Positions 1 through 14,481 are shown, counted from the stretch's first letter. The stretch: DNA of 64,000 nucleotides from Cytospora piceicola (GCA_023375675.1 JALQBC010000042.1:62001-126000); one strand, 5' to 3'. Numbers and translations: made by a program. Notes: generated by a model not told the origin, from the letters alone.

Positions 1-1311
1 CAACAATCAAACAATGACGATTGAACCGAATTAAGATTGACGCCCATTGATATCCAAGGGTCTTATCCACCTTGGACACGACCTTGCCTCTTGTGCTTTG
101 GGTGCAGGATCAATTAGACTCTCTTGCGTGCGTTCATTCGCCAATCTCATTGACTCTGGTGTACAGATTACGGACAACCTGATGTCATGGTCCGTTCTCC
201 CAAGCAGCCCTGCAGAGATGTATTCTACTGGGTAGAACTCAAACAGTAGGTAGACGGATTTATGAATGCATTACTCTATATGCCTCCCTGAACCATTCCT
301 TCCCACGGGGACAACGACCAATTGGTCTCGGAGAGCCTGGATTGGGCTCAGTATGAAACACCACGCCCATATTACAACCGCGCTTGAGATTCTAGCCTTT
401 ACCAGTTGACCACGCCCTAGAAGGATGCTGAACTTCAACACTGATCCATTACCGACTGGAGGGAACCTCTCGTCGGCGGCAATGCATGTTATGTATTTGT
501 GTGATATCCAAGGCCATTGCCCCTGTCGAGATTCCCCGGATTGGCCGTATAGAGCCGTTGTAAACCGGACCACCCGCAGACAAGAAGCAACACGCGGTGA
601 CGCATCGTTGACGGTTCTGACGGTCAAAAAGAAGCTGATGCAGGTCGCTTTGGCGGCTGCTTCGGCCAAAGGGATGTTTCCTTGGTTTTCTCCTCCTCAT
701 GCGTCTCCAATCTTGTCTTTTTGAATCCACAAATATGTCCCTGATGAGAGAACCATGCATGCATATACCGCGGTAGCTGCGCGCCGAATAGGAGCGAACA
801 CCTCCACCTGCCAGGCTTGTTGTGCGACTCCCTTGCGGCTATGTGGTAGGGTTGCATCCAGATTTTGTCGATCATCTTTGTTTCATGCATTGAAGTAGCG
901 ACTACGTGGGAGACCTCATCATGACCTGGCCAACAAAGCAGTAGGGACTCCTGATACTGCACTGTACCGATGCAATCAATAACGAGTAATGAAGATGTCG
1001 CTGGGGGGGAGAGGGGGTGTTCTCATGTTCGAGTACCTAATTCGGAGTTATGTTTATTCCGGCTGTTTGCCCAGCTCATGTACTATTCTGGATAGAGAGC
1101 AGCCTCACTTTTCCACTGGCTACCAGTGCTATCAACTGCAGCAAGCAGGACGATGACGATTCACGGGATGCTGCAAGGGTACCACATCAGGTAAATTGCC
1201 TACGAGTGCCTTCACGATACAGATCCAGTGTACATATGGTACCTAGGTATAATAGCAAAGACAATCCAGAGGATGGTGTAGCCCCCATACTATACACACG
1301 TTTGGTGCAAC

Positions 1312-1350
1312 CATATGCCCACCGCATATGCCCACCGCATATGCCCACCG
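1312..1350. repeat. Three exact tandem copies of a 13-bp unit
   Basis: The unit CATATGCCCACCG occurs three times without a mismatch (1312-1324, 1325-1337, 1338-1350). Each copy contains the palindrome CATATG. No gene is assigned around it, so this is a short intergenic tandem repeat. Confidence 0.95.
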
Positions 1351-4300
1351 GCTAAAGTTCCCTTTTTACAAGAGCTGCCTGTTATTTTTCATTTGTTTCA
1401 AAACCCCGGGTGCAAGGCAGAACGGTAAGTGCTTGTCTACTTGTCGTCCGATCATTCTCGTTCTTGGGGCGGAACTAGACCGACAAGGACGAACAGAGTC
1501 CGCGGTCTGAAATCTTAGCACGATTGTGCTGCAACGTTGATCGCGAACGAGGTGGAGCTATTGTCACCGATATGATTTCCTAGACCGGGAGGTGCTATCC
1601 CGAAGGGAAAAAAATTGGATGAACACAGGGCTGTGCAAAAATCCAACCAGTCGTCGTGGCTCGGGCTACCTAGGCATACACAGTTACCATTACGCTTGTG
1701 TGGAATCTCGCTCACATAAGGCACAGTACAGTGGTTGTGTGTCTTCCGGCGGATTCTGCAGCGGGGATGAAGGAAGGGATATCTGGCACCTGCTTGGAAG
1801 TTGGAAGTTGGTACCTACCTACCAGCCTACCTATACGTGTATATGCAGCCTAGGCATTGCGGGACGATACCAGTTGACGGAAGTACTCCGTACCTCAGGA
1901 AGGACCCATCAGTTTGCAGCTTCCCCGTCCTGAATTGAGGTTGCAAATGCAGGCTGCTCCATCTCCCCCACCTTACGTAAAGGAACATTGTACTTAGTAC
2001 AGTGGTAGTATACTTTGTCAACAAACTCCCCACCGCAAGATTGTTCCTCATTTCTGATGAGTTCTGTTAGGGGACCAAAACTGTCGGCAGACAAACAAAT
2101 CCAATGTCGCTGGATCTGCATGCATGCAATTGTGGTGGATCGCCCCTCGTCCCGGCGGCCGCCCTCCCTTGCTTGTTTCATCTTTGGGGGCATGGACCAG
2201 GACGAATATCAGCCTCTGCCTCATCAACCAGAATCGCCACATCCCGTCCCACTCGCCGTGTCCTAGAAATCTATCATGGCGAAGCTTCTTTCCTTGAGCG
2301 AGGGCGACCCACGGCTGAGCACACGAGCCATCACGGGCATCACCGACAGAACGGAATTCAAAAGACCAGTGCGACCTTCTTGATAGGCCAACACATCCGA
2401 CTGGAGGAAATCGGAGCAGCGTTTACCAGGGTTCGCAACCCGATATGCACATTCGGAGCCAATTGGTGACCTCGCTATTGGGAGCTTGAGGGTGTCGCAA
2501 ATATCGCTGGCAACCTCAATTCCGTGTCGCCAACTACCACCGGGCGGCCGCTGCTCGCCGCCGTCCAAAGTGAGTTGCCTACTCGTTGGACTTCACAGGT
2601 CATGATTCCCCACGCAGCCGAGGTATGGATGAGCGACACGGCTGCGCGCACGTCCTTTCGTGTCGCCTCGTTTGCCCCTTTTGCTTACGAGGACATGATT
2701 CAGTTACTTGTAAGGAGAAAAGGTACCCGGCCAACCAGCGCCTCGCCTGCCAGACCAAGACGGATGCGGTCTTCTCGCCGCTCGGGAGGGGCCGTCGCGT
2801 GCCCGAAGGCAACAAAGGCAAGCTTGCAGCATGCAGTTGTCCTGATGACTCTTGCCGTGGCCGCGCTTGTGTGGTCGGGGAACGTGGAAAAGCAACCGTC
2901 CCCTTTCCCACACCGAGTGGAGGGGTGGGACGCGCGACATTCTGCACGAAATACCATGTAGCTGCCGATTTTCTTCACCGGTCAGAGATGGCATCGCATT
3001 ATAAACGAGAAAATGACAAGTGATCGATGACCGACCAACCGCCGCGCGTCTGCAGCGACCACGGGCATGAGTGGCGCACAGATCTTTGTCGCGGCAATTG
3101 CAGACACATCCGCGGGCGGCGAGTCTCTGTAGCACACCACCACTTAGCAGGTCACCACATCCTGTGGCGCATCATCCCAGACACCACTTGCCACCCAGCC
3201 ATCACTCTGCGGGCAGCTACTGTCGCGCGCATTTCAATGCAACAAGCTATGTTAGACACCCCCAACGACGCTTGCGGAGCAGCACCTCGCAATGCCCAGC
3301 TTCTTCGTCGACGAGGGGAAACAGGTCCGGTTTGGAACAGACGAGTCTGCAGCAGAGATCAATAGCAATCCTGGTATGTCTAAAGCCATGACTTTGGTGC
3401 TTGCCGTCGCGGTGTTAGTGTCTCCATGCCGTTTCAAGAAGATGCTTCCGGTCGCTATTACAGCAGATTCTTCGGGCATCATCCTGTGGCCTACCCGGGC
3501 GTACGGCGACTGTCATACATCTTCCAGCAAGCCAGGTAACCCCGGGGATAGATGTTCAGGCTGACGAGGCAGCGTAGCCCGCCTCAAGAAGCTTCAAAAC
3601 ACAATATGGCTTCCCTGCGGCAACCCCTGCAGGAACTCTATTGGATTCTCTGTATTGAGCAAGTCGCCATCGGGAGTATGATGTAGGTCTTTCCCATCTG
3701 CAGCAGCTCTCGATGGATGCCTGGGTCCAACATCAAGGTGCTAATTGGATCAAACATGACATTCATCTACTATGTAGTACACCAAAGTGTCGTGCGGAAG
3801 ACAGGACCCATCTCAATTTTTGAGGTGACATTGCCCCTTTTCGACAGTTGCGCTGGAGGAGGATGCCATGCAGGTCATCGCCTATACTACAATGATGTGT
3901 GACTGGAAATGGCAGTGTTACCTTTTGGAGGGACAGCCCTGCCACGATGTGTTTCAGCATCTTCTTCAAGCGAATGAATCCATCACCGATGGGACGAAAC
4001 CGATCCTCATTTCAAAGAAGATCCTATCCTGTTGAACGACCCCACACAAACAATAGTTGATCACCATTCGGGGACTGGAAGAAGCCGACACGTAGCAATT
4101 ATTGTCTGCAGGCCTGCACGTCCCAGGCAAGAGCACCGCGTACTACACAGATGATACGCAGTACAGAAATTGCGACGGCCGATATTACAATCCTTCGACA
4201 ACGTCCAGATAGTCATGCCGACAGCTGCACTCACTATTGGACCACGACATGCATCCATCAGCATTCACGGGAGCCAACATTGACGAGAATTGGAAGTTGA

Positions 4301-7300
4301 TAAGCTCAAGACGCGACGGCCGCAATGCGCCCCATGCAATCAGACTCCCATGCAAACTCCGTTTATCTCATATGAACAAAGGGCCAATCGCCATCCTCCT
4401 GTTCAAGAATTGCCCATGCTCATGGCCCCACACCATGTATTGCCTTCACACCCCTCCGTGTGGGTCCGGAGCGACAGGCATTTCTTTTTCTAGAAGCCTT
4501 CCACTCAGCTATGAAAGAAGCTCCACCTCCACAACAGCCCTGTCGTTTTTGTACTGCGTAACGTGCGTTCCACTCACTCGGATCACCCGGGCTTTGCTTT
4601 TTAACGCTTCACAGCCGAGAGATTGGTGGAGATGACGTAGCATAGATTCGCTGCTGCTTAATTCCCCGAAGCCCGGAAAGCCCGATAAGCTTTCACGGTC
4701 GAATGAGTGAGTGGTGACTAAGGAAGCTTCCAACAACTCGACGACAATCAGCTATCCAGTCATGAGATCGGGACGATAATCATCTCGCAGCCAAAAGCAA
4801 CTTATTGTCCGTGTTCCTAGCGGCCTGCAAGTTTTAATCCATACATGAGCCGCCTTTGATCTTTGGCCTTGAGGAAGCCGGCCTTGAAGCGGGTGGGAGT
4901 GGAGGAATCAGTCCGTTTCTAATTTGGGGGTCACAAGGAGGCAGCTGTGCAAATCCCCCACGTTTTCTTCCACCATTCCACCTATCACCAGGGCTCATGA
5001 CCCATTGCGGCTGGTGGTGATTGCGTCCGTCTATTGCAATAGAGGCTGGGCTTGATGTGGAGATCGCTTTGTCTGTCACCAGAGGCTCACAGCCCCGTCC
5101 TCCGGCCCGAAGTATTACCAACACGCTGGCACCGCCGTGGGGGCTCAACTGCTCGACGATAAGCTTCATCTACATACATACAGACGAAAAAGTGGAGGAG
5201 ATCTAACTTGGCATGTCCGATTCAGATGATCGTCTCCGCCAGGGCCCAAAAGTATATTCTCGGACCGGCTTCACTGGCGTCGGACGCCTCTCGAACTACC
5301 GTGGGAGCTAACGCCCAATAACATCCAGCAGGATGGAACGCTAAGACTACCTAGGTATATCATGAAGGCGTGATGGCGACCCCGGAACACGATGTTGGCA
5401 GCCAGTGAAGCATGCAGATCCTGCATGTGCTTTTTGTGCGGCACTCCTTGATGTTGTACGACGTGAGACGGACTTGCGATTCGACTCAGGATGTACCTCT
5501 GGCCAATCAAGACATACGGGCTAACCTTCACACGCGACGACGTGTTTGCCTTTTGTGGCACTTAAGATCACGGGAACAAGTACTAGGTCTCGGCTATGGA
5601 GCCAGGACTGGCATCGGCCCGTCGGGATAAGTCTTTTGTCTGCGTAAAAGCCATGTATGTGTGGGCTTATATCCCACCATGGGGCTTGCTGTGCTGGTCT
5701 GTGCATACCAACACCGACACGAGGCATCTCAGGATCGTTTATGGTTTTGGATCAGGCGGACACCCTGGTCTGTTATTCGGCGGCCTGGCCAAGGTCCGGT
5801 ATGTCTTAGAATGCTTCTCTGTGCAATATCGCTTGTCTGGAGATGTGCAGCCTTCTCCAGGCTGTGCATAATACTATGCTCTAGTCTCCAGGGCGAGGTG
5901 TGGGATTGCGATACGCCCAGTTGCGAGGTATACCGCACCCTCTCTCCGAGAGTAGACGCACATACCTCGTATCCTGGCCCAAGATTGACAGCAAGCGAAG
6001 GCACTATAGGCAGGGTCATGCAAAGCTTCTGTAGCCTCTCATCTGCTGTCTGGAGGCCATTGATATCAGAACAGCTGCAGGGTGAAGCTAGTCCATGGTC
6101 ACACAGAGCTAGGCCTGCAATCCACATAGTGCACCGGGGCGTCAGTACCTCCTTGTACAACCCAATGACTGGGCCTAAAACGACCAGGTGCAGGAACAAG
6201 ATTCCCTGTGTTGGAGAGCAGATGCAGTCAGCACCATGACCGAGAGATGAGACAACCAAACAAACGGACAGACGGGTCATGCTGAACCCCAACGAAGAGA
6301 AGCTGACCAGGTGTGCTGCGTTGTCCACCGCTAACGATCCTTGATCAGCATTGCCTCTGCCGACTTCAGGTCGCGAGGTGAACTCGGCTCCAGAGGTGAG
6401 ATAGAGGGACGGATAACGGGATATCACATGAGGACATCCTGGTCCCAGTCTTGACGTCTACTGCACCTCCTGTCTTACCCTCTTCTCAGCCTCATGCAGA
6501 CTTAGCAGGATGGCTGGTGTCAAATATGATATATCAGTTGTCTCCTGCATCTCTGGTGCAAACGCAACTTATTGTCCTACACTACCCCATCCGGCTCGAG
6601 GCCCCTTTAGCAATTAGATTCTTGCAGCATTTTCGTTAATGCTTTCAACATTTTCCCCTATACGCACGCAGTACAAACGGTTTTTCTTTGTCTTTTTTCG
6701 ATATATTACACCACACACATCACCCAGATGATTGCCCCCCCCCCTCCCTCCTCGGACATCATCCGCATATTCAGAGAGGTGGGCGCGATGTAGCCCTTCA
6801 GACCTGGTTAGATTGCCTTGGCAGCAACCGTGAGAATATGAGAGATTCCTTGTTCAGAACACACGGCAGCTCGCTAGACAGCCCTGAAAATAGATCGCGG
6901 CCCATCGACTCGACGTCAGGCAATCAGCAGCAGATCACAGCGTGCAGAAGACGCGCCGAGGTACTGCCACGTCAGTTGCATTAAGTCAAGAACGGGTTGG
7001 TGTCTGTTTCTTCTTCTTTTCTTTTCTCATCACTGATTTGCTCTCAGAAGGCATCATCTTGGTTGCCACAACGCACGGGATATGGCATAGTTGCTGTCCG
7101 CTGCGGAAGAGTGGTCGTCCTCCCCCTTTTTTGTCCCGTCTGGGTCGCGAGGGACGGGTATGCCACGGGTTCCCATCGCCTAGAGCCTAGGGTGTGTTTG
7201 TGTGTATGCGCGCGCGTGTGTGGGAGGGATAATCACTGCGATCGGCCCAAGGGCGTCCACCTATCCCCGTCGCGGGCCCCTCCCTATGGGAATGCCTCTC

Positions 7301-10300
7301 ACAGGCCATTACACATCCGCCTCCCCGCAATTTGTGCATCAGACCCAGCACCCCCGCGACACATGGCCCAGAGTTTAGGGTACCGTACCGCCGGCACGGA
7401 TGGGTCAGGGCTAAGGGGAGAACGGATATGCCTTCCCTACTCGGTCCTCTCCCAGGGGCATGGGGAGGTTGTCTCATATTTCGAGGGGCGGGGGGGAAAA
7501 AGCAATGCAACGTACGCACGATTGACAGCGGCGAGAGGGTGGCTGCTTTGGGTTTAGGGGCCTATCGGGGTATGCGGCGCGCATGTGGTGCGTTACGTTG
7601 TGTTGCGTTGATGCGATTCGTATCATTCGAATTGGCCTCCTCTGATGATGGGGTGGTCCTCAAAAGTCTCGTGATCGTCTTTCTCTTCCCCGGAGGGGCA
7701 ACTCATGCGAACCATGATGGAGGGGAAAATCGCCCCCTCCCGTGCTACAGTATACAAGTATTGTTGTTTGCCTCTTATGGCCGATCTTTCCGCTCGAGGC
7801 TGGGACTGGGCTGAGGAGAGGGACAGGAGAACTGGATGGACTGGCCTGGCACGGACCGTTCAAATCTTGCCCTTGCACTATTCTATCTCGCTAACACCAG
7901 TCGTCCGCTGTCCGCGGGCTCGCTACCGGGTATATAACAAGAGGCGACGATGGCGGGATACAGCGGGCTCGGGCCATTCTAAGGGTTTGTACATCACACA
8001 CCCTCAACATTACCAACCCCTTACCGGTGTCTCCGCTTGAGGTGTCCCATGAGGATCATACATATCCTACGTCCCACTCGGGAGGAAGGGAACCTTTGCC
8101 ATGCTAGAATGTATGGCATGTAGGGCTGGCTGGCCCGTCCTCATGGGTGGATACCGGTGGCCCGTCCACTCTCTCTGCTCAAGTGCTCCCTCGAAGCAAG
8201 GGGAGAGGAGGGGTCACAGCAAGCAAGCAACGTTGTCATGGTACGTAGGTCTTACCTGACGGGGTCGCATCTGTCGCGTCTCGTGAGGGAGTTTTCTGCG
8301 GAGGAGATTACGACGTCTTCTAGGGCTCTTCTTCCCTAAGACGCCTTGCCTACCTGAGGCTGGCCAAGCCTTGACGCCGACGTCTATGACGACTCTGTGA
8401 CGGAAATAACCCGAATTATCCGTCTTATCGAAACGTCTAGTCAAGGATTTCCGTTCATGCATAGGCCTAGCCGCATATATCTCCTATCGCTGCGCGCGTG
8501 TGGATGTGTGGACTGGCGGGCGATGGGTAGACATGGAGGGAGGTAAGACAGAGATTAACGAGCTCTTCACTCCTCTTTTCCTATGAATCCTTCCACGTTG
8601 CAGATCCAAGGGGTGGTTCCTGCTCCTGCTCGTCTGATGCCGGCAGGCACGCCAGACTAGAACCGCATGGGTGCATATGTGGGTGATAGGCTAATGCTCC
8701 TCACAACTAGGGCCCATGTCAAGAGGGAAGTGGAGGAAGCAGACAAATATGGTGAGAACGAAGCCGAGACCGTTCCGCCAATTCATTTGTGCAGGAAATG
8801 AGCAGTCTCTTGCTGGGTAAGAAAGTCGATATCTGACCGGAATGCGTTGGCAAAGCTGCCTTCAAAGCCCGGGCCTTTCGCCTGCATTACATGCACGCAC
8901 GAACCAGCATACGGCCTTTGTTGATTTGGTACTCAGGGGGGCCATTGGTACTTTCGCTGGAGGTGGCTATTCCCGAGGCATCTTCATAACTAGTAGTGTT
9001 CAATCATTATCATCAGACGACATAACGGAGCCCATCGACCATGTAGTCCCTACCGTTCGAGGGCATCTCCTTCGACTTGACAAGGATTAGTCACAGTGCC
9101 ATATCAACCACTACCATGCGATATGGGGCTAGATGTCACCGGGCGGCGGTATCCATTTCGGCTCAGACGGCATCACCTAGACTTGGTACGGGATATGTCT
9201 TCCTGTATTGTCCTTTTTCCCCCCTGCAATCGTTCGGAGCGGATTACTCACTGACAAATACTCCCCTGCCATCAAGGTCCTCACATCAATGCTCACGGAG
9301 GGCAGTATGCGGCTCCCGGCCTAGGACGGCAAGGGATCACCTAAACCATTCTGTTATCGTTGAGTCTACGCGTATTTAGGACCTCCGCAGTGGGCAAGCA
9401 AGCCTTGCTTGTAATGGACGAGGCAGGGATGATGGGGCCCAGTAAGTCTGACTGCTTGCCCGCCAAGGCAACTTTCCCACACGTACATACTTAATACATA
9501 CGTCCACTATAAACCCTGCCTATACGTGATAGCAGGCCGGTCAAGCATGCATACCGACCTTGGCTACTCCCCCGAATCCCCAGAAGGAAACGCCCTCTAT
9601 ACGTCTACCACCGTCTCTGTGGCTGGATTGATCTCTGATCCGTTTCTGTCTATCGAACAGGCCGTTGCCATCAATTTCCATGGTGGCAACCCCGTCTGAT
9701 GGGCCATCATTTGGCTGGTCAGGTTACACAAATGCCAGACACATCAAGCCACCAAGAGGCGCCGGACGATTTACTCTCCGCTGTCATGCAATATACGGGG
9801 ACTTTTAGGACCAATGCAGGGAACCGCAACCTTGGTAGAACTGCTTACACTTTGTGATAGTTTGATCTCGCACGGTCCAGACGGTCGATCATCGTGTGTC
9901 TGTCTGCATGCCATCATTGTCTGTGGGCCAGGCGCCCATCTATTCATCGTCTTATAAGTTGGGGATCTGCTGCCGGAATGGATCAGCCGGCAGGGGGGGG
10001 GGGGTGCCTTTCGGAAGACCGAGAGACAAGTCAAGGTGCGGATGGATGTTCAACAGGCGAATTGCAAAAATGCGGGATGTATTTGTAAGACAAATCAAGG
10101 CGTCGGTTGAGGCTGGCAGGCCGGTGAAGAAGCTCGCAGATACCATCGACCTGCAACTAATAGGGTTGTGTCATTGACGCGTCGTTGGTGCCTTCAATTG
10201 GGGAAACGAGGCAACGAGGCGGCCGAGACATGCATTCACGTTTGTGTATGCGTCTCCTTAGGGCCATCGCCTTGCAGAAGTATGCTAGTGACTGGCGAGG

Positions 10301-10794
10301 CTGGGGTTCGCGAGGCACGCAGAAAGGGACTCGCATGTTGACGAGGAGGCGACCGAAGAGCGGTGAGGAAAAGAACTGGTGAAGGGGGTTTTTAGGTCTT
10401 AGGATATGCATATTTTCTGCGTCGGATGCTATTTTGATAGGGCGGCGTGGTACATGTATGCATAATAAGGCAACGAAAGTAGGCATACGGGGCCAACAGG
10501 AAATAACCTAAGTATTTCATGCAGAGGATGAGCATCCCTTCCTGTAAGTGACTCGAAACGGGCATAGGGTTGCATGCGCTTCATCGGAACCTCGCTTCGG
10601 AACTCGCTGCGCGAGCAGCTCTGATTCGTCTTGTTGGGGGCGATGGCCGGAGGGCTGGAGACCTTATGCAGGCAGGGAGGGAGGCGGTGGTTGTAGACGA
10701 TACTTCCGCAGCGAGATGCATGCTACATACATGCGAAATGCAGATGGGTGACAATGTCGCAACTATACGAGGGAGGAATGTTACCATCCGGGAG

Positions 10795-10950
10795 AGTGAC
10801 TTGGCGTCAACATTGAAGAGACATGGCAGTGACTTTCTCGTCCCCAGGTCTGTCCTTTCTTGTTGCGTGAGGAGTGACTTGGCCTCAACATCGAAGAGAC
10901 ATGGCAGTGACTTCCTCGTCCTCGGGTCTGACCTCTCTCGTTTCGTTCCT
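10795..10950. repeat. Tandem duplication, 78-bp period
   Basis: Two imperfect direct copies start at 10795 and 10873. They share AGTGACTTGG, then TCAACAT, then GAAGAGACATGGCAGTGACT, with scattered substitutions, and the second copy fades after about 10,940. Because 78 is a multiple of three, the duplication keeps frames open on both strands, which explains the long open frames at this place. I do not take it as evidence of a gene. Confidence 0.85.
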
Positions 10951-13301
10951 TTCCCCCCCCCCCTCCCCCACACACACATGAAACCTTTTCTTCCTGCCGA
11001 ATCTTGAGTGCTGATGCTGCTGCTGAGGAACACGAAGGAGCATATGTGTGCAACACCAAGGACATGGTCGTCCCCCTTTCCAACCTTGACCCAATCGCGT
11101 ACTGTCATACGCATGCAACACGTTTAGAAAAGAACCCGGACCAGACAGTGACACATACACAGACCTGAGCCTTACACGACCGCACACGCACATGATAACC
11201 ATGAGTTAACGACACCGCCTCCAGGCAAGCCAGTCAGTCAGCATTGCGTACGGTGCCGTCCGCGTCAGCTCAGTTTCTTTCTTTCTTTCTGATCTGTGTC
11301 ACCCTTTCTGTGCTGCCTTGCCCCTATTCCGAGAGATTAATACCTATCCTTCCCCTTCCCCCGCCCTTTCTCTGCATCGCTTGTGACACCGTCACAGACA
11401 CCTGGACCACACCGCGCCGGGGGGCGCACCATTCCCTCGATGCCGGTACCCGTGGCCAAAAACCCATTTTACGGCCCCAATGCACGTCAGATCGAATTCG
11501 GCTTCTGGGTTCCGTTCCTGGACACCGAAGGCCTGGGTTGACCCTAGATTAATGTCGTACACGGCGGAGTCGTCGGCGGAAACTTCCGTGCACATAAGGG
11601 GGGTGGGAATAAGGGGAGGGGTGAGAGTGTCAAGGGGCTGCTGATGTTGCACAAAGTAGAAACTGGAGACGACATGCCTCGGGATATGTTTACCGTATTT
11701 GGTAGTACGGTGATACCACCGCGTCCTGCTTAGGGGACAGGATTTGGCATAATTATTGTGCAGAGGGCGACATTATGAATCTGTATATCGCAGAGTGGGC
11801 AAGTCGAAACGCCGCGCCACTTGGTCGCGACCAGGCAGTGAGGCATGCATACTTGTTGCCTCTGGGTGCACTGCGCTGGCTCCCAAGGAGCTCGTGATCG
11901 GATTACAGACGAGGATAGACTTAGAATCCTTCTCCGTTTGCGTCCGGTCAGTCATGAGACCAGAAACCCGCCCAACGCAGTGTCACTTCACCGCAGACCG
12001 ACAGGAGGGCACCTGCACCCGTTCTCCTCCATAAAACTCAGAATGGTTCGGTGATCCTTGTGCTTTGGAACCCTCAGCAGGTGGTTCCCGGCACCAACAC
12101 CTTGTTTCGGGCTAACGTGACCCCCAGCCGGTGGTGAGGCATCCGTATCAGCTGTCGTCACCATTGGCACTGCGTTTTGATAGTCCAGGACTATGGAATG
12201 TGCGCATGGTATCCTAGTCCGATGGATGAGCTACCCAGGCACTGCTAGGCGAGCTGGTTGCCCTGTTGTGTTAGCCTGATACTCCAGGGGCCTTGGCGTG
12301 TTTCTGTGATCTGTTTGTGTTCGTGTGATACCTGTCCTTGTTGGTATTCGGTGGGCCCGAGAGCCCCATGTGATCTTGAGCTGATGGGTGATGATGAGTA
12401 TCGTGATCAAACGTGGGTCCCGGCTAAGATAGTTTCCAAATCCTTCAGGCCATTTCTGGAAACAACTGTAGACATAGTCCAGCCTGTGCCCCTTTGATTT
12501 GGGCTGTCACCTGTCTCTGTGGAGCTGCTAATGGCTTATCTGCAAGCTAAGGTAAACAACAGCTCTACGTGGAGTAAGCAAGACTGTCGTCGAGAACTGA
12601 CAGGTATGCAATTGCTCCAATACCCTCAAAATCAGTTAGGTCGGAGGGAAAAGGAGAGGGGGGGGGGGGGGAAGGCCGCAAGGCTTCGTGTTGAGCTTTC
12701 CCCCTCGCACTGTAGAAATGGTGCCAGGAACTGGGCCTCCCAAGGTCGCTCTTGAGGTTCTGTCCAAGGTGGTCTCGGGTGATTTTCCCACCGCGTTTTT
12801 CCGCCATGGTGCTGCATTCGCCACATAGCATCACAGCTGTGAGGCACCTCTCGTGTAAGGTACTTCATCTGACGCTCGGAAGTCCAAGGATGAAAGAATA
12901 TCCGAGTTCGAAATGAGGCTACCCTTTGTATCAACGGGACATTGTAGTCTGGACATTGTCGTAAGTTGACACAGTATCGTAGACTCGAACGTACGTCATA
13001 GAAGGCGCCCCAAAGAATCAAAAAATGGTTTAACCACGTAGTAATGACTATTACACGGCGTCGTTTCTTGGATTTTTGAAGTTTTGAGAGTCAAAGTAGT
13101 TTGCGCTCCCCTTGAAGTTGAGTCCACTGCATAGAACCAGGCATGGCTCGTCTCGTTGCGGGGCAGAGATCGTATGGACGCTGAAGGATATGGGTATCGG
13201 ATGGGCTCCCGTGCTCGAGATTGCGAATTGGTGACTCAAGTCGCGCTGGTGTTGCAGGCAAGCCTGGAGGTACCCTCCTGTCGAGTCACTCCAACTCAAT
13301 A

Positions 13302-14481
13302 TCACAGTTCCCTCATCACCTCGCCCACAGCTCTTGCGGCCAACCTCTTCCTCTGGTCTTCCGGCAGGCCGGCGCTCATATCCTTGACGGCCTGTAACTT
13401 CCGCATCATCTCTTCAACCTTCTGAATGTCTTCATCTCCCAGTTCTTCGCCGTCTTCGTCTTTGTTGGCGCCTCCATCACCCGAGGGTGCCACCTGGCTA
13501 CCAGAATCTTCGGCCGTCTTGCCCTCGCCATCATCCTCCCATACTTTCTCCATACGAGCCTCCCATATTGCGGCCCTCAGCCCCTCGAAGTCCTCTTTAT
13601 CAATGCCAAAGTCCATGTTCTCTGGGTCCAGCTCAAGTTCACCCTCGTTATCGGCGTCCCTTTCCAAAGCCGCTATATCGTCATCTTCGTCTCCTGTGGA
13701 AAATGAAGCCCAATCGTTTGACTCGATGGCTTCAAGGGCACGTGGAATGCCCATCTTCTCTAGATACAGACTTAGTACGGTGATCATATGGTATAGAAGC
13801 CAGAGCGTAGATGGAAGGAAGCGCATGACTTACCGCCAAACTCATTCTTGGCGTCTGGGGCAGCATCCGCTGAGGCAACGTGCACAAACTCCAGCCCAGC
13901 ATCTCCACACGCCTCATCCCATACGTCCAGGTCGTCCAAGTGCTCGACCTCGCCGACTCCGATTCCCAGTCCGACGCCGTCCCATTCCCATCCGCCAAGG
14001 CCTTCTTTCATGACCTTGCCGATTTCGCGGATCAACTCCTTCGTTGCTGATGACGAAGCAGGGGCTGGGATGGCGAACACGACGATGAGTCCACCTAGTA
14101 CTTCGAGGACTTCCTTTGCTTCTGGTGATAAGAAAGAGAGTGCCCATTCGGATGGTGTGGTGATGAGGTCAAGCCATATTGGTACCGTGGCGGTGTAGTA
14201 GGCTGTTTTCAGATGAAGGTCATGGGTGGTTCCTGGTAATGACGTGGACGAGGTAGACGCTAGGTCGTTGCCAGTGAGATCTGCGATTTGATATATAAGA
14301 ATCATTCATTCATTCATCAGGCCGTATGGAGAAGGAGTCGGCTATAGCCTCAAGTGTTGAGTCTCATATGTCCTCATTGATCTTACTCACCTTTGATAAC
14401 CCGACTCAGCTGCTCCGTCGAGTCCTCCAGCGACACGGCCAATATTCTGCGCGGATTCGAGATATCCTGTGTCTTCGCCAT
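13302..14481 (-). CDS. Alpha/gamma-adaptin-binding protein p34 (AAGAB/Irc6 type)
   Basis: Three exons (14481-14391, 14280-13834, 13759-13302) join into 331 residues; both introns are GT-AG and the frame runs through. The family is known to bind clathrin adaptor subunits and help assemble AP complexes in the cytosol. An N-terminal Rossmann-like half is followed by a segment ending EFGEKMGIPRALEAIESNDW, which matches the conserved 'GVxRIVQALxAxxW' region of AAGAB and is completed only by splicing across intron 2. The acidic tail ends with a helix containing KLQAVKDMSAGLPEDQRKR, which matches the family's C-terminal 'KLKEMKDKAATLPHEQRK' dimerisation helix. The gene starts 333 bp from the divergent gene at 14815. 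The start is the first ATG of the open frame, and family assignment rests on these two motifs. Confidence 0.87.

Larger units (their letters stand above)
1..13301. other. Long gene-poor region
   Basis: No open frame here carries a recognisable domain, a convincing chain of exons or coding-like composition on either strand. The longest frames (about 180-230 codons near 5.7-6.4 kb and 10.6-11.1 kb) are open on both strands at once and look like chance. What is visible is ordinary-composition DNA with pyrimidine-rich stretches (for example 6,640-6,730, 7,005-7,030 and 11,270-11,370), G or C homopolymers (around 6,727, 9,999, 10,957 and 12,659), a triple 13-bp repeat and one 78-bp tandem duplication. 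The CT-rich stretches resemble fungal promoter or leader DNA, so non-coding transcripts or long upstream regions are possible. Small multi-exon genes, such as ones for short secreted proteins, cannot be excluded by eye. Confidence 0.6.

Noticed and set aside
5729..6427. 232-codon minus-strand frame overlapped by a 192-codon plus-strand frame
   Set aside because: Both strands are open at once, neither shows a domain, signal peptide or exon chain, and base composition is ordinary. A chance frame is more likely.
10581..11114. 177-codon minus-strand frame
   Set aside because: Its length is explained by the 78-bp in-phase duplication and by a G/C-rich low-complexity stretch.
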